Shown here: piece after piece, positions 44,701 through 55,043 of the stretch
Numbering within the stretch: the stretch's first letter is position 1
How the letters are laid out: each line of letters opens with the position of its first letter
NCBI RefSeq assembly: GCF_002976435.1
Contig: NZ_PUGF01000026.1
Location: forward strand, 1-64,000
Direction: 5' to 3'
DNA from: Solimicrobium silvestre
GTDB taxonomy: Bacteria; Pseudomonadota; Gammaproteobacteria; Burkholderiales; Burkholderiaceae_D
Length of the DNA: 64,000 nucleotides
Made by a program: the position numbers and the translations under genes
Notes under the pieces: generated by a model
Told to the model about the DNA's origin: nothing
Database searches by the model: none
What the model saw: only the letters and a program-made list of their open reading frames with translations

Positions 44701-45882
44701 ATGCATTTCACATTTCGCCAGCAACTGCTGGTCGTCCTCTTCACCGCATCCTCATTGTTATTGGCGGGTTGTTCCAATGAGCAGCCACGAGCCATGCCAT
44801 CCATACCAGAGGTCACGATACAAACAGTGGTGCCAAAAGAAGTTCCAATTACGATGGAGTTAGTGGGCGAGACGGCGGGTTATCGAGATATTGAGGTGCG
44901 CGCCAGAGTCGGCGGTATTTTACTTAAGCGCACTTATGTGGAAGGGCAGCCGGTCAAGCAGGGCCAAGTATTATTTCAGATTGATCCGGCGCCCTATCAA
45001 GTGATGCTGGAGCAGGCTAAAGGTGCTCAGGCACAGCAACAAGCAGCGCTGGATAAAGCTACGGCTGACCGCGACCGGATAGCGCCGCTGTATAGAGAAA
45101 ATGCCATCTCCAAGATGGATTTCGATAACGCCAGTTCGGCCTATAACGTAGCACTGGCCGCTAAACAATCAGCCGATGCTAAGGTCAAAGAAGCGCAACT
45201 TAATCTGGATTACACCCACGTTACGGCGCCGATATCAGGCATGACCAGCAAACAGGTGCAATCGGAAGGTAGCTTGATCCGTGTTGATGCAGCCGAGCCG
45301 CTAACCACGATTTCTCAGTTTGATCCGCTCTACGTCAACTTCTCTATCTCAGAACAAAGCAAACTCGATAACAAGCGAAATCTACGGGAGGGCACGATTG
45401 TCGCTCCACCGGAAGGACAAAAAACCGTAAAAATTCGCTTGTCGGACGGGCATTATTATTCGCAGGCCGGCAAGATTGATTTCCACGATAACCGGGTTGA
45501 TCCCAAAACCGGCACCATTCGCACGCGGGCCATGTTTGCCAATCCCAATGGTGATTTATTGCCGGGGCAATTTGTGCGGGTATTGGTGGATATCGGTATC
45601 CGCAACACTACGATTACTGTCCCTGAACAAGCCATCATGCCATCGCAGGCCGACAACCTGATATTGACTGTCGATGGTAGCAACAAGGTCGTGTCCAATT
45701 CGGTGCAACTAGGCCAGCAGATTGGTGGCGAGGTGGTGATTGAGTCTGGTTTAAAAGCGGGTGATCGCGTGATCATTAATGGTGGAATGAAGGCTCGCGC
45801 CGGTGATGCGGTCACGCCCGTAGCGGATCAGACTACTGCTCAGATACCCGCTCAGTCAACCACGCAGTTAAACACTAAATAG
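44701..45882 (+). CDS. RND efflux periplasmic adaptor (MexA/AcrA-type lipoprotein)
   Basis: 393 aa from the ATG at 44701 (AAGGAG upstream); frames open further left but lack a start signal. A lipobox (LLLAGC) anchors it to the inner membrane. Domains: lipoyl half-motifs (EVRARVGGILLKRTYVEGQP and LNLDYTHVTAPISGM), alpha-hairpin about 95-165, then beta-barrel and membrane-proximal parts (NRVDPKTGTIRTRAMF, PGQFVRVLVD). It links the RND pump to the outer-membrane channel. First gene of the three-gene operon, 8 bases before the pump. Confidence 0.95.
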   Translation: MHFTFRQQLLVVLFTASSLLLAGCSNEQPRAMPSIPEVTIQTVVPKEVPITMELVGETAGYRDIEVRARVGGILLKRTYVEGQPVKQGQVLFQIDPAPYQVMLEQAKGAQAQQQAALDKATADRDRIAPLYRENAISKMDFDNASSAYNVALAAKQSADAKVKEAQLNLDYTHVTAPISGMTSKQVQSEGSLIRVDAAEPLTTISQFDPLYVNFSISEQSKLDNKRNLREGTIVAPPEGQKTVKIRLSDGHYYSQAGKIDFHDNRVDPKTGTIRTRAMFANPNGDLLPGQFVRVLVDIGIRNTTITVPEQAIMPSQADNLILTVDGSNKVVSNSVQLGQQIGGEVVIESGLKAGDRVIINGGMKARAGDAVTPVADQTTAQIPAQSTTQLNTK

Positions 45883-45890
45883 GGGACGAA

Positions 45891-48800
45891 ATGTTTTCAA
45901 GATTTTTTATTCATCGCCCCATTTTTGCCAGCGTTATTGCCATCATCATTACGCTGGCAGGTCTGGCGGCAATGCGCGTTTTACCTATTGAGCAGTACCC
46001 GCAAATAGTACCGGCGGTAGTCTCGGTGAGCGCTATTTATCCGGGTGCGACGCCTGAAACTATTGCACAGAGTGTGGCTTCACCGCTAGAGCAGCAAGTA
46101 AATGGCGTGGAAAATATGCTGTACATGCAATCCAGTTCGTCTTCTACCGGCCAGCTCAACCTGAGCGTTTATTTTGCCGTTGGCACCGACCCTGATCAAG
46201 CGACTATTGACGTTAATAACCGCGTCCAGGCGGCCATGAAAACCATGCCGGAAGAAGTGCAGCGTCAAGGTATTACTGTGCGCAAAAAATCCACTTCGGT
46301 ACTCAGCGTGATTTCCCTTAATTCACCCAGTGACCAATACGATCGCAACTATCTATCCAATTATGCTCTGCTGAATGTGCTCGATGAGCTCAAGCGTATT
46401 CCTGGTATGGGAGATGTCAATATCATGGGCGGCACCGAATACGCCATGCGCTTGTGGTTAAGGCCAGACCGGATGGCGCAACTGTCGCTGACACCTTCCG
46501 ATATCGTTACGGCGGTACGTGAACAGAATGCCCAGTTTGCTGCCGGTAAAATCGGGGCACAACCTTCAGACGCAGCAATCAATTTTACCTACACCGTCAG
46601 TGCCAAAGGGCGGCTATCCACTGTTGAAGAGTTCGAAAATATCATCGTTCGTTCCATGCCGGACGGTTCTAAAATTCGGGTTCAGGATGTGGCACGGGTC
46701 GAGATGGGCGGTAACGACTACGATGTGGTTGCCATGCGTAATGGCAAGCCGGCTGTTGGTATCGTCACCTACTTGCAGCCGAATGCCAATGCGTTAGAAG
46801 TCTCTTCAGCCGTTGCTAATAAAATGGCCGAGCTGAAAAAACGTTTTCCATCCGGTCTGGATTATGCGATTCCGTTTGATACCACTGATTTTGTCAAAGT
46901 GTCGGTAGAAGCCGTAGTGCATACCTTGCTTGAAGCCATCGTGCTGGTCTTTGTGGTGGTGTATCTGTTTTTGCAAAATTTCCGCGCTACGCTCATTCCG
47001 TGTATTGCGGTACCGGTATCGTTAATCGGTACGTTTGCCGGCATGTTGATGTTGGGTTTTTCAATCAATCTGTTGACGCTGTTTGGGATGGTGCTGGCTA
47101 TCGGGATTGTGGTGGATGATGCCATTGTCGTGCTGGAAAATGTCGAGCGGATTATGAGTGAGAAAAAATGCTCGGCTAAAGAAGCCTCTATTCAGGCAAT
47201 GCAAGAAGTATCCGGCCCGGTGATTGCCATTGTGTTGGTATTGTGCGCGGTCTTTTTGCCTGTCGCCTTCATGGGCGGTATGACGGGTGTCATGTACAAA
47301 CAGTTTGCCGTCACCATTGCGATTTCTGTCATTATTTCCGGCATTGTGGCACTGACATTAACTCCGGCAATGTGTGCGCTGATGCTTAAGCCCGGCCACC
47401 AAAAGCCGGCTCGTTTCTTTATCTGGTTTAACACCTTCTTCGACAAGCTGACCAATAATTACGTGGGCGGCGCACGTTTTCTTCAGCGTCGTAGCGGCCT
47501 GGCCTTAGGTATGGTTGCAGCTCTTTTGTTAGTGACTGGGCTGCTTTATAGTAAGGTGCCGGGTTCACTGGTTCCTGCAGAAGACATGGGTAAGCTGACC
47601 GCAAGCATCTCATTGCCAGACGCATCTTCTCTGACGCGCACCATCAGCGCCGCAAACGAATACGATCAACAGCTGCTGGCCGATCCGAATATTGACAGCG
47701 TTACGACTTTCACCGGCTTTGATATTTTGTCCGGCTCTAAACTGAGCAACCGCGCGACCAGCTTTATTTCACTAAAAGATTGGAGCCAGCGACAGGGTGA
47801 AGGGCAGGACTCATTTTCGCTTGCTAGTCACTATATTGCGCTGGGCCGCACGATTCAATCCGGCATCGTTAACGTGTTTAACTCAGCCCCGATTATGGGG
47901 ATGTCGGCAACCGGTGGGCTGGAGAGCTTTTTGCAAGATCGCAATGATCAAGGCTCTCAAAAGTTGAGCGAGGCCACACAAAAGTTGCTGGATGCGGCAA
48001 AAAAACGTCCGGAGTTCAGTAACGTTACTAGCACTTTCCGCGCCAACGTTCCGCAAAAATATCTGGATCTGGATCGAGAAAAAGCCAAAGCATTGGGTGT
48101 GAATATCAATGAAGTGTTTGCGACGATGCAAGCTACGTTTGGTCAGCTCTACGTCAACGATTTCAACAAGTTTGGGCGTACCTACAAAGTTCAGGTGCAA
48201 TCCGAAGCCGACTTTAGAGCGCGGCCTGAGGATATTGCCAATATCTATGTTCGCTCAGAACAAGGGATAATGATTCCTCTTGCCAGTCTGGTGACTGTGC
48301 AATCGAGCTTTGGGCCAGAACTGGTGGACCGTTTCAACATCTTTAATGCAGCCAAAATCATGGCACAACCCGCACCGGGCGTTAGTTCTGGGCAAGCCAT
48401 TGCAGCGTTGGAAGAAGTGGTTCAGCAGGCTTTAGGGAGCGATTATTCTCTGGCCTGGAGCGGTAGCGCTTATCAGGAAAAACAAGCTGGCGGCACGGCA
48501 GTCGTAGCCTTCGGTTTTGGTATTTTGATGGTGTTCCTGATTCTGGCCGCACAATATGAGCGATGGAGCTTGCCGCTGGCGGTGATTACCGCCGTACCGT
48601 TTGCTTTATTCGGCGCATTGCTCGCCGCGTATGTCTTCAAAATGAGTAACGATGTTTACTTCCAGATTGGTATGGTCACCCTGATCGGTTTGGCGGCCAA
48701 AAACGCGATCCTTATTGTAGAGTTTGCCATCATGAAGCACGAAGAAGGCATGACGTTGCTGGATGCTTCACTGGAGGCTGCCAGATTACGTTTTCGTCCC

Positions 48801-49034
48801 ATCATCATGACCTCGCTGGCGTTTATTTTAGGGTGCGTTCCGCTGGTTACATCCAGTGGCGCCGGTGCCGCTAGCCGACATTCGCTTGGTACGCCAGTCA
48901 TTGGCGGCATGTTAGCCGCTACCTTCATTGCCATCTTTTTTATCCCCTTGTTTTTCCGCTTAATCATGCAAGCATCCGGTCGGGGTAAAGCTAAGGTCCA
49001 AACACTCGAAACCGGAGCACAAGATCATGTTTAA
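45891..49034 (+). CDS. RND multidrug efflux pump (HAE1 family, AcrB/MexB-type)
   Basis: 1047 aa, full length. MFSRFFIHRPIFASVIAIII at the N terminus, 12 membrane segments and two large periplasmic loops. Signature motifs: GIVVDDAIVVLENVERIM in TM4 with the proton-relay Asp pair, FLPVAFMGGMTGVMYKQFAV, and in the second half GLAAKNAILIVEFA and LRFRPIIMTS. Proton-driven export of hydrophobic compounds or antibiotics is expected; actual substrates cannot be read. Its 3' end overlaps the channel gene by 8 bases. Confidence 0.97.
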   Translation: MFSRFFIHRPIFASVIAIIITLAGLAAMRVLPIEQYPQIVPAVVSVSAIYPGATPETIAQSVASPLEQQVNGVENMLYMQSSSSSTGQLNLSVYFAVGTDPDQATIDVNNRVQAAMKTMPEEVQRQGITVRKKSTSVLSVISLNSPSDQYDRNYLSNYALLNVLDELKRIPGMGDVNIMGGTEYAMRLWLRPDRMAQLSLTPSDIVTAVREQNAQFAAGKIGAQPSDAAINFTYTVSAKGRLSTVEEFENIIVRSMPDGSKIRVQDVARVEMGGNDYDVVAMRNGKPAVGIVTYLQPNANALEVSSAVANKMAELKKRFPSGLDYAIPFDTTDFVKVSVEAVVHTLLEAIVLVFVVVYLFLQNFRATLIPCIAVPVSLIGTFAGMLMLGFSINLLTLFGMVLAIGIVVDDAIVVLENVERIMSEKKCSAKEASIQAMQEVSGPVIAIVLVLCAVFLPVAFMGGMTGVMYKQFAVTIAISVIISGIVALTLTPAMCALMLKPGHQKPARFFIWFNTFFDKLTNNYVGGARFLQRRSGLALGMVAALLLVTGLLYSKVPGSLVPAEDMGKLTASISLPDASSLTRTISAANEYDQQLLADPNIDSVTTFTGFDILSGSKLSNRATSFISLKDWSQRQGEGQDSFSLASHYIALGRTIQSGIVNVFNSAPIMGMSATGGLESFLQDRNDQGSQKLSEATQKLLDAAKKRPEFSNVTSTFRANVPQKYLDLDREKAKALGVNINEVFATMQATFGQLYVNDFNKFGRTYKVQVQSEADFRARPEDIANIYVRSEQGIMIPLASLVTVQSSFGPELVDRFNIFNAAKIMAQPAPGVSSGQAIAALEEVVQQALGSDYSLAWSGSAYQEKQAGGTAVVAFGFGILMVFLILAAQYERWSLPLAVITAVPFALFGALLAAYVFKMSNDVYFQIGMVTLIGLAAKNAILIVEFAIMKHEEGMTLLDASLEAARLRFRPIIMTSLAFILGCVPLVTSSGAGAASRHSLGTPVIGGMLAATFIAIFFIPLFFRLIMQASGRGKAKVQTLETGAQDHV

Positions 49035-50454
49035 ACGTACCTGGACTCTTTCAATTCTTTCCGTATTCGCCGCTGCGTTATCTGCCTGCGCGGTTGGCCC
49101 TGACTACCATCAACCCAAGGTTGAAGTGCCGGATACTCAAGCCCAATCCAAACAGACCGCCGTTGCCAGCAACTGGTGGCGGCAGTTTAACGATCCGGTA
49201 CTTAATCAACTGATCGACACAGGGCTACAACATAATCAGGATTTGATTGCCGCCGCTGCACGCGTTGAAGCAGCAGCCGCCCAAGCTGGTATTGCCCGTA
49301 GCAATCTACGGCCGGCACTGGATGCCGGTGTGGGAGCTCAAAAGGGACGCACCTCACAACAAATAAACGCATCAGACACGCCACTGGTTAGCGATACTCG
49401 TTATGGCAACCTGAGCGTTAGTTGGGAACTGGATTTGTGGGGAAAACTGCGTCGTAGCAATGAGGCAGCCAATGCTGATTTTATGGCTAACCGCTTCAAT
49501 CGCGACGCTGTTGCGTTATCGCTGACTGCGCAACTGGCGCAAACTTATTTCCAGCTGCGTGCCTTTGATGCACAACTGGATATTGCGAGACGCACGCTGC
49601 AAAGCCGTGAAGAGTCGTTGGCGCTGCAAACCAAGCGTTTTAAGGGCGGCATTATCTCGGAACTGGATCAGCGGCAAGCTGAAGCAGAAGCGGCGTCGGC
49701 TCGTGCCGTAATACCGCAAATTGCCCGTTCGCTGGAACAAACCGAAAGCGCGTTAGGTGTGCTGTTGGGGCATTCACCTAAACAACTGGTTGAGGGGAAA
49801 CTCCTGCGCGGTCAGGATATCAATAACCTGACTTTGCCACTTGATATTCCTGCCGTATTGCCGTCCATCTTGCTGGAACGCCGTCCGGACATCGCGGCCA
49901 GCGAGCAACTGCTAATCGCCGCGAATGCTCGCATTGGCGCCGCCAAAGCGGCTTACTTCCCCAGTATTAACTTAAGCGGCGCATTCGGTTCACAAAGTCC
50001 GTCGTTAGATAGCTTATTCACTGGCCCGACTCGTACTTGGAATTTTGCAAGCAATCTGGCGGCACCTATTTTTAATTTCGGTGCGACCGGTTACGCGGTG
50101 GATGCCGCTTCCGCCAATCAGAAACAGGCGCTGGCACAGTATCAAAAATCAGTGCAAAACGCATTTAAAGATGCGTTGGACGCGTTCAATGCCAACAGCA
50201 CCGCACGCCAGATTCAGGCGGCACAAACCACACAGCTGGCCGCATTGAACAAGACACTGCATCTGTCCAGTCTGCGCTACGACAACGGTTATTCCAACTA
50301 TCTGGATGTGCTTGATGCCCAACGCAATAGTTTTCAGGCCGAGCTGAATCTGATCAGCGCTCAACTAGATCGTCTAAATTCAACGATCAGTGTGTATAAG
50401 GCGCTAGGCGGTGGCTGGGAGTCTGATACGGAAGAAGTGGCAGAAGCGAGATGA
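49027..50454 (+). CDS. Outer-membrane efflux channel lipoprotein (OprM/NodT family)
   Basis: 475 aa. Signal peptide with lipobox (AALSACAVGPDYH). The family N terminus VGPDYHQPKV is followed by two repeats of the TolC fold: NWWRQFNDPVLNQLI, then SWELDLWGKLRR and LAQTYFQLRAFDAQL, and in the second half LLERRPDIAASEQLLIAANA and YDNGYSNYLDVLDAQR. Forms the trimeric outer-membrane exit duct of the pump encoded just upstream. Confidence 0.96.
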   Translation: MFKRTWTLSILSVFAAALSACAVGPDYHQPKVEVPDTQAQSKQTAVASNWWRQFNDPVLNQLIDTGLQHNQDLIAAAARVEAAAAQAGIARSNLRPALDAGVGAQKGRTSQQINASDTPLVSDTRYGNLSVSWELDLWGKLRRSNEAANADFMANRFNRDAVALSLTAQLAQTYFQLRAFDAQLDIARRTLQSREESLALQTKRFKGGIISELDQRQAEAEAASARAVIPQIARSLEQTESALGVLLGHSPKQLVEGKLLRGQDINNLTLPLDIPAVLPSILLERRPDIAASEQLLIAANARIGAAKAAYFPSINLSGAFGSQSPSLDSLFTGPTRTWNFASNLAAPIFNFGATGYAVDAASANQKQALAQYQKSVQNAFKDALDAFNANSTARQIQAAQTTQLAALNKTLHLSSLRYDNGYSNYLDVLDAQRNSFQAELNLISAQLDRLNSTISVYKALGGGWESDTEEVAEAR

Positions 50455-50470
50455 TGAAAATATGCCGGAG

Positions 50471-50501
50471 CCGATTTACTCTTGCTTGTGGAGTAAATCG
50501 G
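50471..50501. terminator. Hairpin after the RND operon
   Basis: Perfect 11-bp inverted repeat CCGATTTACTC / GAGTAAATCGG with a 9-base loop, between the channel gene and a converging gene (20 bases away). No T tract follows on either strand, so efficiency is uncertain. Confidence 0.6.
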
Positions 50502-50520
50502 AAAGTAAGCGGGGAAATTA

Positions 50521-51057
50521 TTAAAAAGTCTCTAAATTATTCTCTGGAAGTTTATTGCGTTCCGCATTACGACGCCAGAGTATCAATCCAATGGCATAAG
50601 TGACGTAGTAGCCAGCCAGCATGCCGAACAGTGCCAAGGTCAGTGGTGTTGGTAGAGTGTTTTGCGGCACTGCTGTAGCGCTGCCGGGTAAGCCGGTTTC
50701 GATGAAGCGATACATAAGACGACCGATCAGCAGTAATGAGAGAGCAATCCCCAAGTGTGCATTGGGTGTATAGAACATCCCTTCAGTGCTTTGCTCAAAT
50801 TTGGTCAGGCGATGCCCAATAACGCCAAAAGCTATCCCGAGCGCCAAGCCGCCGAATAAGGCAAGCAGGGCGTAAGGCTGCGAAAACGAAACAGCCCCGA
50901 TTAAGAGTACCAGCAATGGGAATGAGCAAACGGTTAACCATTGTCGCCATGGTTTGGATACTTGTCGGCCAACCATGCGGCGAATTCTTGAATACATCCG
51001 CCACAAGATCAGCGGAATAAAGGCGAGGAAGATTAAGGTTTGAGGGTTGTTGGTCAT
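50521..51057 (-). CDS. Small integral membrane protein of unknown function
   Basis: 178 aa from ATG 51057 (MTNNPQTLIFLAFIPLILWRM); an in-frame ATG at 51093 would add 12 polar residues. About five membrane segments, with a basic stretch after the first (SRIRRMVGRQVSKPWRQW) and ALGIAFGVIGHRLTKFE, then IGRLMYRFIE. The pattern recalls CcdC/DUF1453-type proteins, but I would not assign a function. Neighbours give no clue. Confidence 0.6.
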   Translation of the reverse strand: MTNNPQTLIFLAFIPLILWRMYSRIRRMVGRQVSKPWRQWLTVCSFPLLVLLIGAVSFSQPYALLALFGGLALGIAFGVIGHRLTKFEQSTEGMFYTPNAHLGIALSLLLIGRLMYRFIETGLPGSATAVPQNTLPTPLTLALFGMLAGYYVTYAIGLILWRRNAERNKLPENNLETF

Positions 51058-51132
51058 GAAATTAAATGGTGATGTAAAAGGACATTGATGCATGCTGCCA
51101 CATCAGTGTCCTCAGCGCAACATTATGATATT

Positions 51133-52149
51133 TTAAAAGTGCTTCAATCCCAACGCCGCCTTAACTTCATCCGTGGTTTTGGCTGCGACTTCACGCGCTT
51201 TTTCAGTGCCTTGTTTGAGTATTTGCAGGACGTAGCCGCGATCTTCAGCTAGCGCAGCACGGCGCTCTCTAATCGGACCGATCAATTCTTGCAGACATTC
51301 TTCCAAACGTTTTTTGACCGTACCATCGCCCAAGCCGCCGCGTACATAGTGGGCTTTCATTTCGGCTAAAGAAGTTTTGTCGTTATCGAATGCATCTAAA
51401 TAAGTAAAGGCGACATTGCCTTCTAAATGGCCGGGGTCTTCGATGCGCAAATGCAGTGGATCGGTGTAGGTTTTTTTGACAGCAGCGCGAATCTCAGCGG
51501 CAGTGGCACCTAAGTTGATGACGTTGCCGAGTGATTTACTCATTTTTGCTTTGCCATCAATACCCGGCAAACGACCAATTTCTGGAACCAGGGCCTGGCA
51601 TTCCACCAAAATTTCCTGATTTACCAGGCGGTTAAAGCGACGCACGATTTCGTTAGTTTGTTCAATCATCGGAATCTGGTCTTCACCGACCGGCACCAAC
51701 GTGGCTTTAAAAGCGCTAATGTCCGCGGCCTGGCTAACTGGGTAAGTTAAAAAACCGGCCGGAATGTCGCGTTCGAAATTGCGCAGTCGGATTTCTTCTT
51801 TAATGGTTGGATTGCGTTCCAGGCGCGCTACCGTGACTAAATTCAAGTAGTAAAAAGTGAGCTCGGTGAGTTCGGGAATTTGCGACTGGATAAAAATCGT
51901 TGATAAGGTCGGGTCGATGCCTACCGCTAAATAATCCAGCGCGACTTCCAGTACATTGCGATGCACTTTGCCCGGATCGTCCATGTTATCGGTCAACGCC
52001 TGTGCGTCGGCCAGCATGATGAATTGCTGATATTGATGTTGAAATTTAACTCGGTTGCACAAACTGCCGACGTAGTGGCCGAGGTGCAAAGGGCCGGTTG
52101 GACGGTCGCCGGTGAGGATTAAATGTTGTTTGTTATCTGTAGTGTGCAT
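51133..52149 (-). CDS. trpS: Tryptophanyl-tRNA synthetase
   Basis: 338 aa. Class I motifs: [17 protein letters not shown] (HIGH equivalent HLGH) and [10 protein letters not shown] (KMSKS). Also [16 protein letters not shown], which helps bind the substrate. It charges tRNA-Trp. The length is that of the compact bacterial type, without the extra domain seen in some longer betaproteobacterial TrpS. No leader peptide or T-box was seen upstream, as expected for a Gram-negative. Confidence 0.96.
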   Translation of the reverse strand: MHTTDNKQHLILTGDRPTGPLHLGHYVGSLCNRVKFQHQYQQFIMLADAQALTDNMDDPGKVHRNVLEVALDYLAVGIDPTLSTIFIQSQIPELTELTFYYLNLVTVARLERNPTIKEEIRLRNFERDIPAGFLTYPVSQAADISAFKATLVPVGEDQIPMIEQTNEIVRRFNRLVNQEILVECQALVPEIGRLPGIDGKAKMSKSLGNVINLGATAAEIRAAVKKTYTDPLHLRIEDPGHLEGNVAFTYLDAFDNDKTSLAEMKAHYVRGGLGDGTVKKRLEECLQELIGPIRERRAALAEDRGYVLQILKQGTEKAREVAAKTTDEVKAALGLKHF

Positions 52150-52419
52150 AATTTTCCAGTTGCCCTAGTCTGGAGCCGCACAGGTTGCTTGCGGACCGCC
52201 AGCTACGGCGGCAAAGCCGCTCTTAGGTTGTCATTAGAGTTTGCAACGTAGTTGCAGTGCTAAGAGTGATGATAAAGAGCGCACATCATGCCGCGCAGTA
52301 AGTTGGGTGTCAAGGCTGACGCTATGCTGATTGTGTAAATTGAAGGGCAAAAAAACGGGGGGAAGTCGCAAAAATAGGGTGTTTTTATATACTCCATCTA
52401 TTTGTTGGTAAAAATGAAT

Positions 52420-53091
52420 TTAAACCTTAATGCCGCCGCTCACCATCAAAGCGCGCCGATCTAACAACCAACTCATTAACGTAATGCTAATCGTACCTAT
52501 TAATAAATAGAGCACGCCAAACCACCAAAGCGCTAAAGCTAAAGAAAAGAAGAAATAGCGATTTCCATATGAAAACATGTGACCTGCTGTGTTCAGCAGT
52601 GAAATAGCTTGCTGCGCATGGAGCGACGAATCATCGCCAGCTTGCTTGGGCATGCCCAGTAAATAACCGACATGTCCATAAATCCGTATCGCTTGGGCAA
52701 AGTGCCAGAAAGATAAAAATATAAATAATAATAAACTGGCGACTTTGATTCGCCACATTCCTTGCACCGTCACTGCATCTAACCAATGCGAGGCAAATTT
52801 ATCGGTGTCGCTGATTAAGCTCATGACGGCAATCACTAATAACACGCAGGTAGTTGCCATGACGGTGGCGCTCATGATGGAGTTGCGTAGCACTTGGACG
52901 GCCAATATTTCCGTGCCGGATTGTTTTAAAACCGCATTCACCCAGCGTTTGCGCGACTCTTGATTAAAGGTGCGCAAGGCTTGTGCGCCGAGATAACCAT
53001 GATCAAATAACCAGTAATACAGCACCAGGCATAAGCTCAGGCCAATTACAAAAGCGAGTTCGATACCGAATGGCAGATTATGCAAATCCAT
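52420..53091 (-). CDS. DUF599 family membrane protein
   Basis: 223 aa with four membrane segments (about 8-28, 75-92, 117-135, 180-210). Family features include the Arg/Trp-rich stretch ESRKRWVNAVL and AVQVLRNSIMSATVMATT. DUF599 has no established function. It is divergent from hemC across a gap of roughly 160 bases. Confidence 0.85.
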   Translation of the reverse strand: MDLHNLPFGIELAFVIGLSLCLVLYYWLFDHGYLGAQALRTFNQESRKRWVNAVLKQSGTEILAVQVLRNSIMSATVMATTCVLLVIAVMSLISDTDKFASHWLDAVTVQGMWRIKVASLLLFIFLSFWHFAQAIRIYGHVGYLLGMPKQAGDDSSLHAQQAISLLNTAGHMFSYGNRYFFFSLALALWWFGVLYLLIGTISITLMSWLLDRRALMVSGGIKV

Positions 53092-53258
53092 GGCAGTGTT
53101 CCAATTCGACGCAAAGATAATGGGCGAATTCTACGTAGATGCACCCTATTGCGCAATCGCAACTGGGTCTGGCCGTGATAAAATTCGGCACTAAAATATG
53201 CAACAAAAGCCGGATTGGACTTGTTTGCGTTACCTGGAAAGAATCTGTGTTGACACCA

Positions 53259-54212
53259 ATGCTCCCTAAATCAGCCCCTAAAAAATTAATTATCGCCACG
53301 CGCGAAAGTCGTTTGGCGATGTGGCAGGCCGAACATGTGCAGGCGCGTTTGCAGGCTTTGTACCCGGAATGTGTGATCGAGTTGCTTGGAATGACGACGC
53401 GGGGCGATCAAATTCTAGACCGGGCTTTATCTAAAGTCGGTGGCAAGGGTTTGTTCGTTAAAGAATTGGAAACCGCCATGTTGGATGGGCGCGCTGATTT
53501 AGCCGTGCATTCTTTGAAAGATATGCCGATGGATGTGCCAGTTGGCTTGCAATTGGCGGCGGTGTTAGAACGCGCAGATCCGCGTGATGCCTTGGTGTCC
53601 AATTTGTATGCAACGCTGACCGATTTGCCTGCCGGAGCCGTGATCGGAACCAGTAGTCTGCGGCGTCAGGCGGCGTTAATGGCGGCGTACCCGCATTTAC
53701 TGATTAAGCCGTTGCGCGGCAACTTGGATACCCGTTTGCGCAAGCTGGATCAAGGCGATTACGCGGCAATTATTTTGGCAGCAGCCGGCTTGAAGCGTCT
53801 AGGTTTGCCGGAACGGATACGCGCTTATTTGGAACCGGAACAAAGCTTGCCTTCTGCCGGACAAGGCGCAATGGCGATAGAGATTGCCGATAATCGCCCA
53901 GAATTAGCCGCTTGGCTGGCACCGTTAAATCATCATGTCAGTGCTTTGGCAGTGCATGCGGAACGCGCTGTTTCCAAGGCTTTTGGCGGTAGTTGCCAAA
54001 TTCCGTTAGCGGCCTACGCGACCATTACTGATGATGTGATGCATTTGCGCGCTTTCGTTGCAACACCGGATGGCAGTAAAATTGCACGCGCCGAAGTGTG
54101 TGGTAATAGTTTGGACGGTGCGCAATTAAGCGCGCAAATTATTGATCAGTTACAGGCACAAGATGCGGCGACTATTTTGGCGCAGTGCTTGAGCGTTGAA
54201 GATAAGAATTAG
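53259..54212 (+). CDS. hemC: Porphobilinogen deaminase (hydroxymethylbilane synthase)
   Basis: 317 aa from ATG 53259. Joins four porphobilinogens into hydroxymethylbilane in heme synthesis. Motifs: [59 protein letters not shown] with [13 protein letters not shown], and the dipyrromethane Cys in [12 protein letters not shown]. The start is not certain: GGAAAG at 53236-53241 would better serve a GTG at 53247 (4 residues longer). First gene of hemC-hemD-hemX-hemY. Confidence 0.96.
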   Translation: MLPKSAPKKLIIATRESRLAMWQAEHVQARLQALYPECVIELLGMTTRGDQILDRALSKVGGKGLFVKELETAMLDGRADLAVHSLKDMPMDVPVGLQLAAVLERADPRDALVSNLYATLTDLPAGAVIGTSSLRRQAALMAAYPHLLIKPLRGNLDTRLRKLDQGDYAAIILAAAGLKRLGLPERIRAYLEPEQSLPSAGQGAMAIEIADNRPELAAWLAPLNHHVSALAVHAERAVSKAFGGSCQIPLAAYATITDDVMHLRAFVATPDGSKIARAEVCGNSLDGAQLSAQIIDQLQAQDAATILAQCLSVEDKN

Positions 54213-54254
54213 AAGTTAGAAGTTGTAAATTAGCAAAAGTAAGCACAATACCGA

Positions 54255-55043
54255 ATGGCAAGTTCAAACAAAATTATCTTAACCCGACCTATAGCTCAAG
54301 CGCAGCCGCTGGCCGCGCGCTTGACTGCATTGGGTTATTCGGTGGCGTTATTTCCCTTGCTAGAAATTGCACCGTTGCCGGAAGACGGCGAATTGCACGC
54401 GCTGTTGCAAGCGACCTTAGCCAATTTGTCGCGCTATGCGATGGTGGCGTTTGTTAGCCCTAATGCGGTGCACAACGTGTTTCAGAGAGGATTGAAGTGG
54501 CCGTCTGAAGTGGCGATTGCGGTGGTGGGCGAGGGTAGTCGCGCGGCGTTGGCTGAGTATGGAATTAATAGCGACAATACGACTATTTATTGCCCGACTG
54601 ATCCGTTTCGTTCTGACTCCGAAACACTATTGCAAGAGCTAAATTTACCTGCATTAAAAGGCCGCGAAGTATTAATTTTACGTGCTGAAACCGGGCGCGA
54701 GCTACTTTCTGAAGCGCTCATCGCTCACGGTATTCAGGTCGTAAAAGTGGCCGCTTATCGGCGTTTTGCTCCGCAAATAACTGCTCATAATAGTCAACTG
54801 CTGTTGGAGCTGCTAAGCTGTTCTGATCGTTGGGTGGTCAGTAGTTCGGAGGCACTCAGAACGCTGGTCGAGTTGGCAAGAAAAGTGGCTGGCGAAGCTG
54901 CCGTTGTTAAGACGCAACAAATTAATTTATTAGTATCTCATCATCGTATTGCAGAAACTGCGGAAAATATGGGATTTAAATGCGTACGTCTGATTGGTTC
55001 AGGCGACGAAAACCTGCTGCTCGCGTTACAATCTCACCTATGA
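54255..55043 (+). CDS. hemD: Uroporphyrinogen-III synthase
   Basis: 262 aa. Closes hydroxymethylbilane to uroporphyrinogen III. This is a poorly conserved family; visible features are ILTRPIAQAQPLAARLTALG, FVSPNAVHNVF, VVGEGSRAALAEYG, REVLILRAETGRELL, KVAAYRR and WVVSSSEALRTL. Position after hemC settles the call. Its stop overlaps the hemX start (ATGA). Confidence 0.92.
   Translation: MASSNKIILTRPIAQAQPLAARLTALGYSVALFPLLEIAPLPEDGELHALLQATLANLSRYAMVAFVSPNAVHNVFQRGLKWPSEVAIAVVGEGSRAALAEYGINSDNTTIYCPTDPFRSDSETLLQELNLPALKGREVLILRAETGRELLSEALIAHGIQVVKVAAYRRFAPQITAHNSQLLLELLSCSDRWVVSSSEALRTLVELARKVAGEAAVVKTQQINLLVSHHRIAETAENMGFKCVRLIGSGDENLLLALQSHL

Noticed and set aside
52150-52419. Possible small RNA or leader upstream of trpS
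   Set aside because: Short palindromes (such as GCAAC-GTA-GTTGC) occur, but there is no promoter-hairpin-T-tract combination and no leader peptide with Trp codons.
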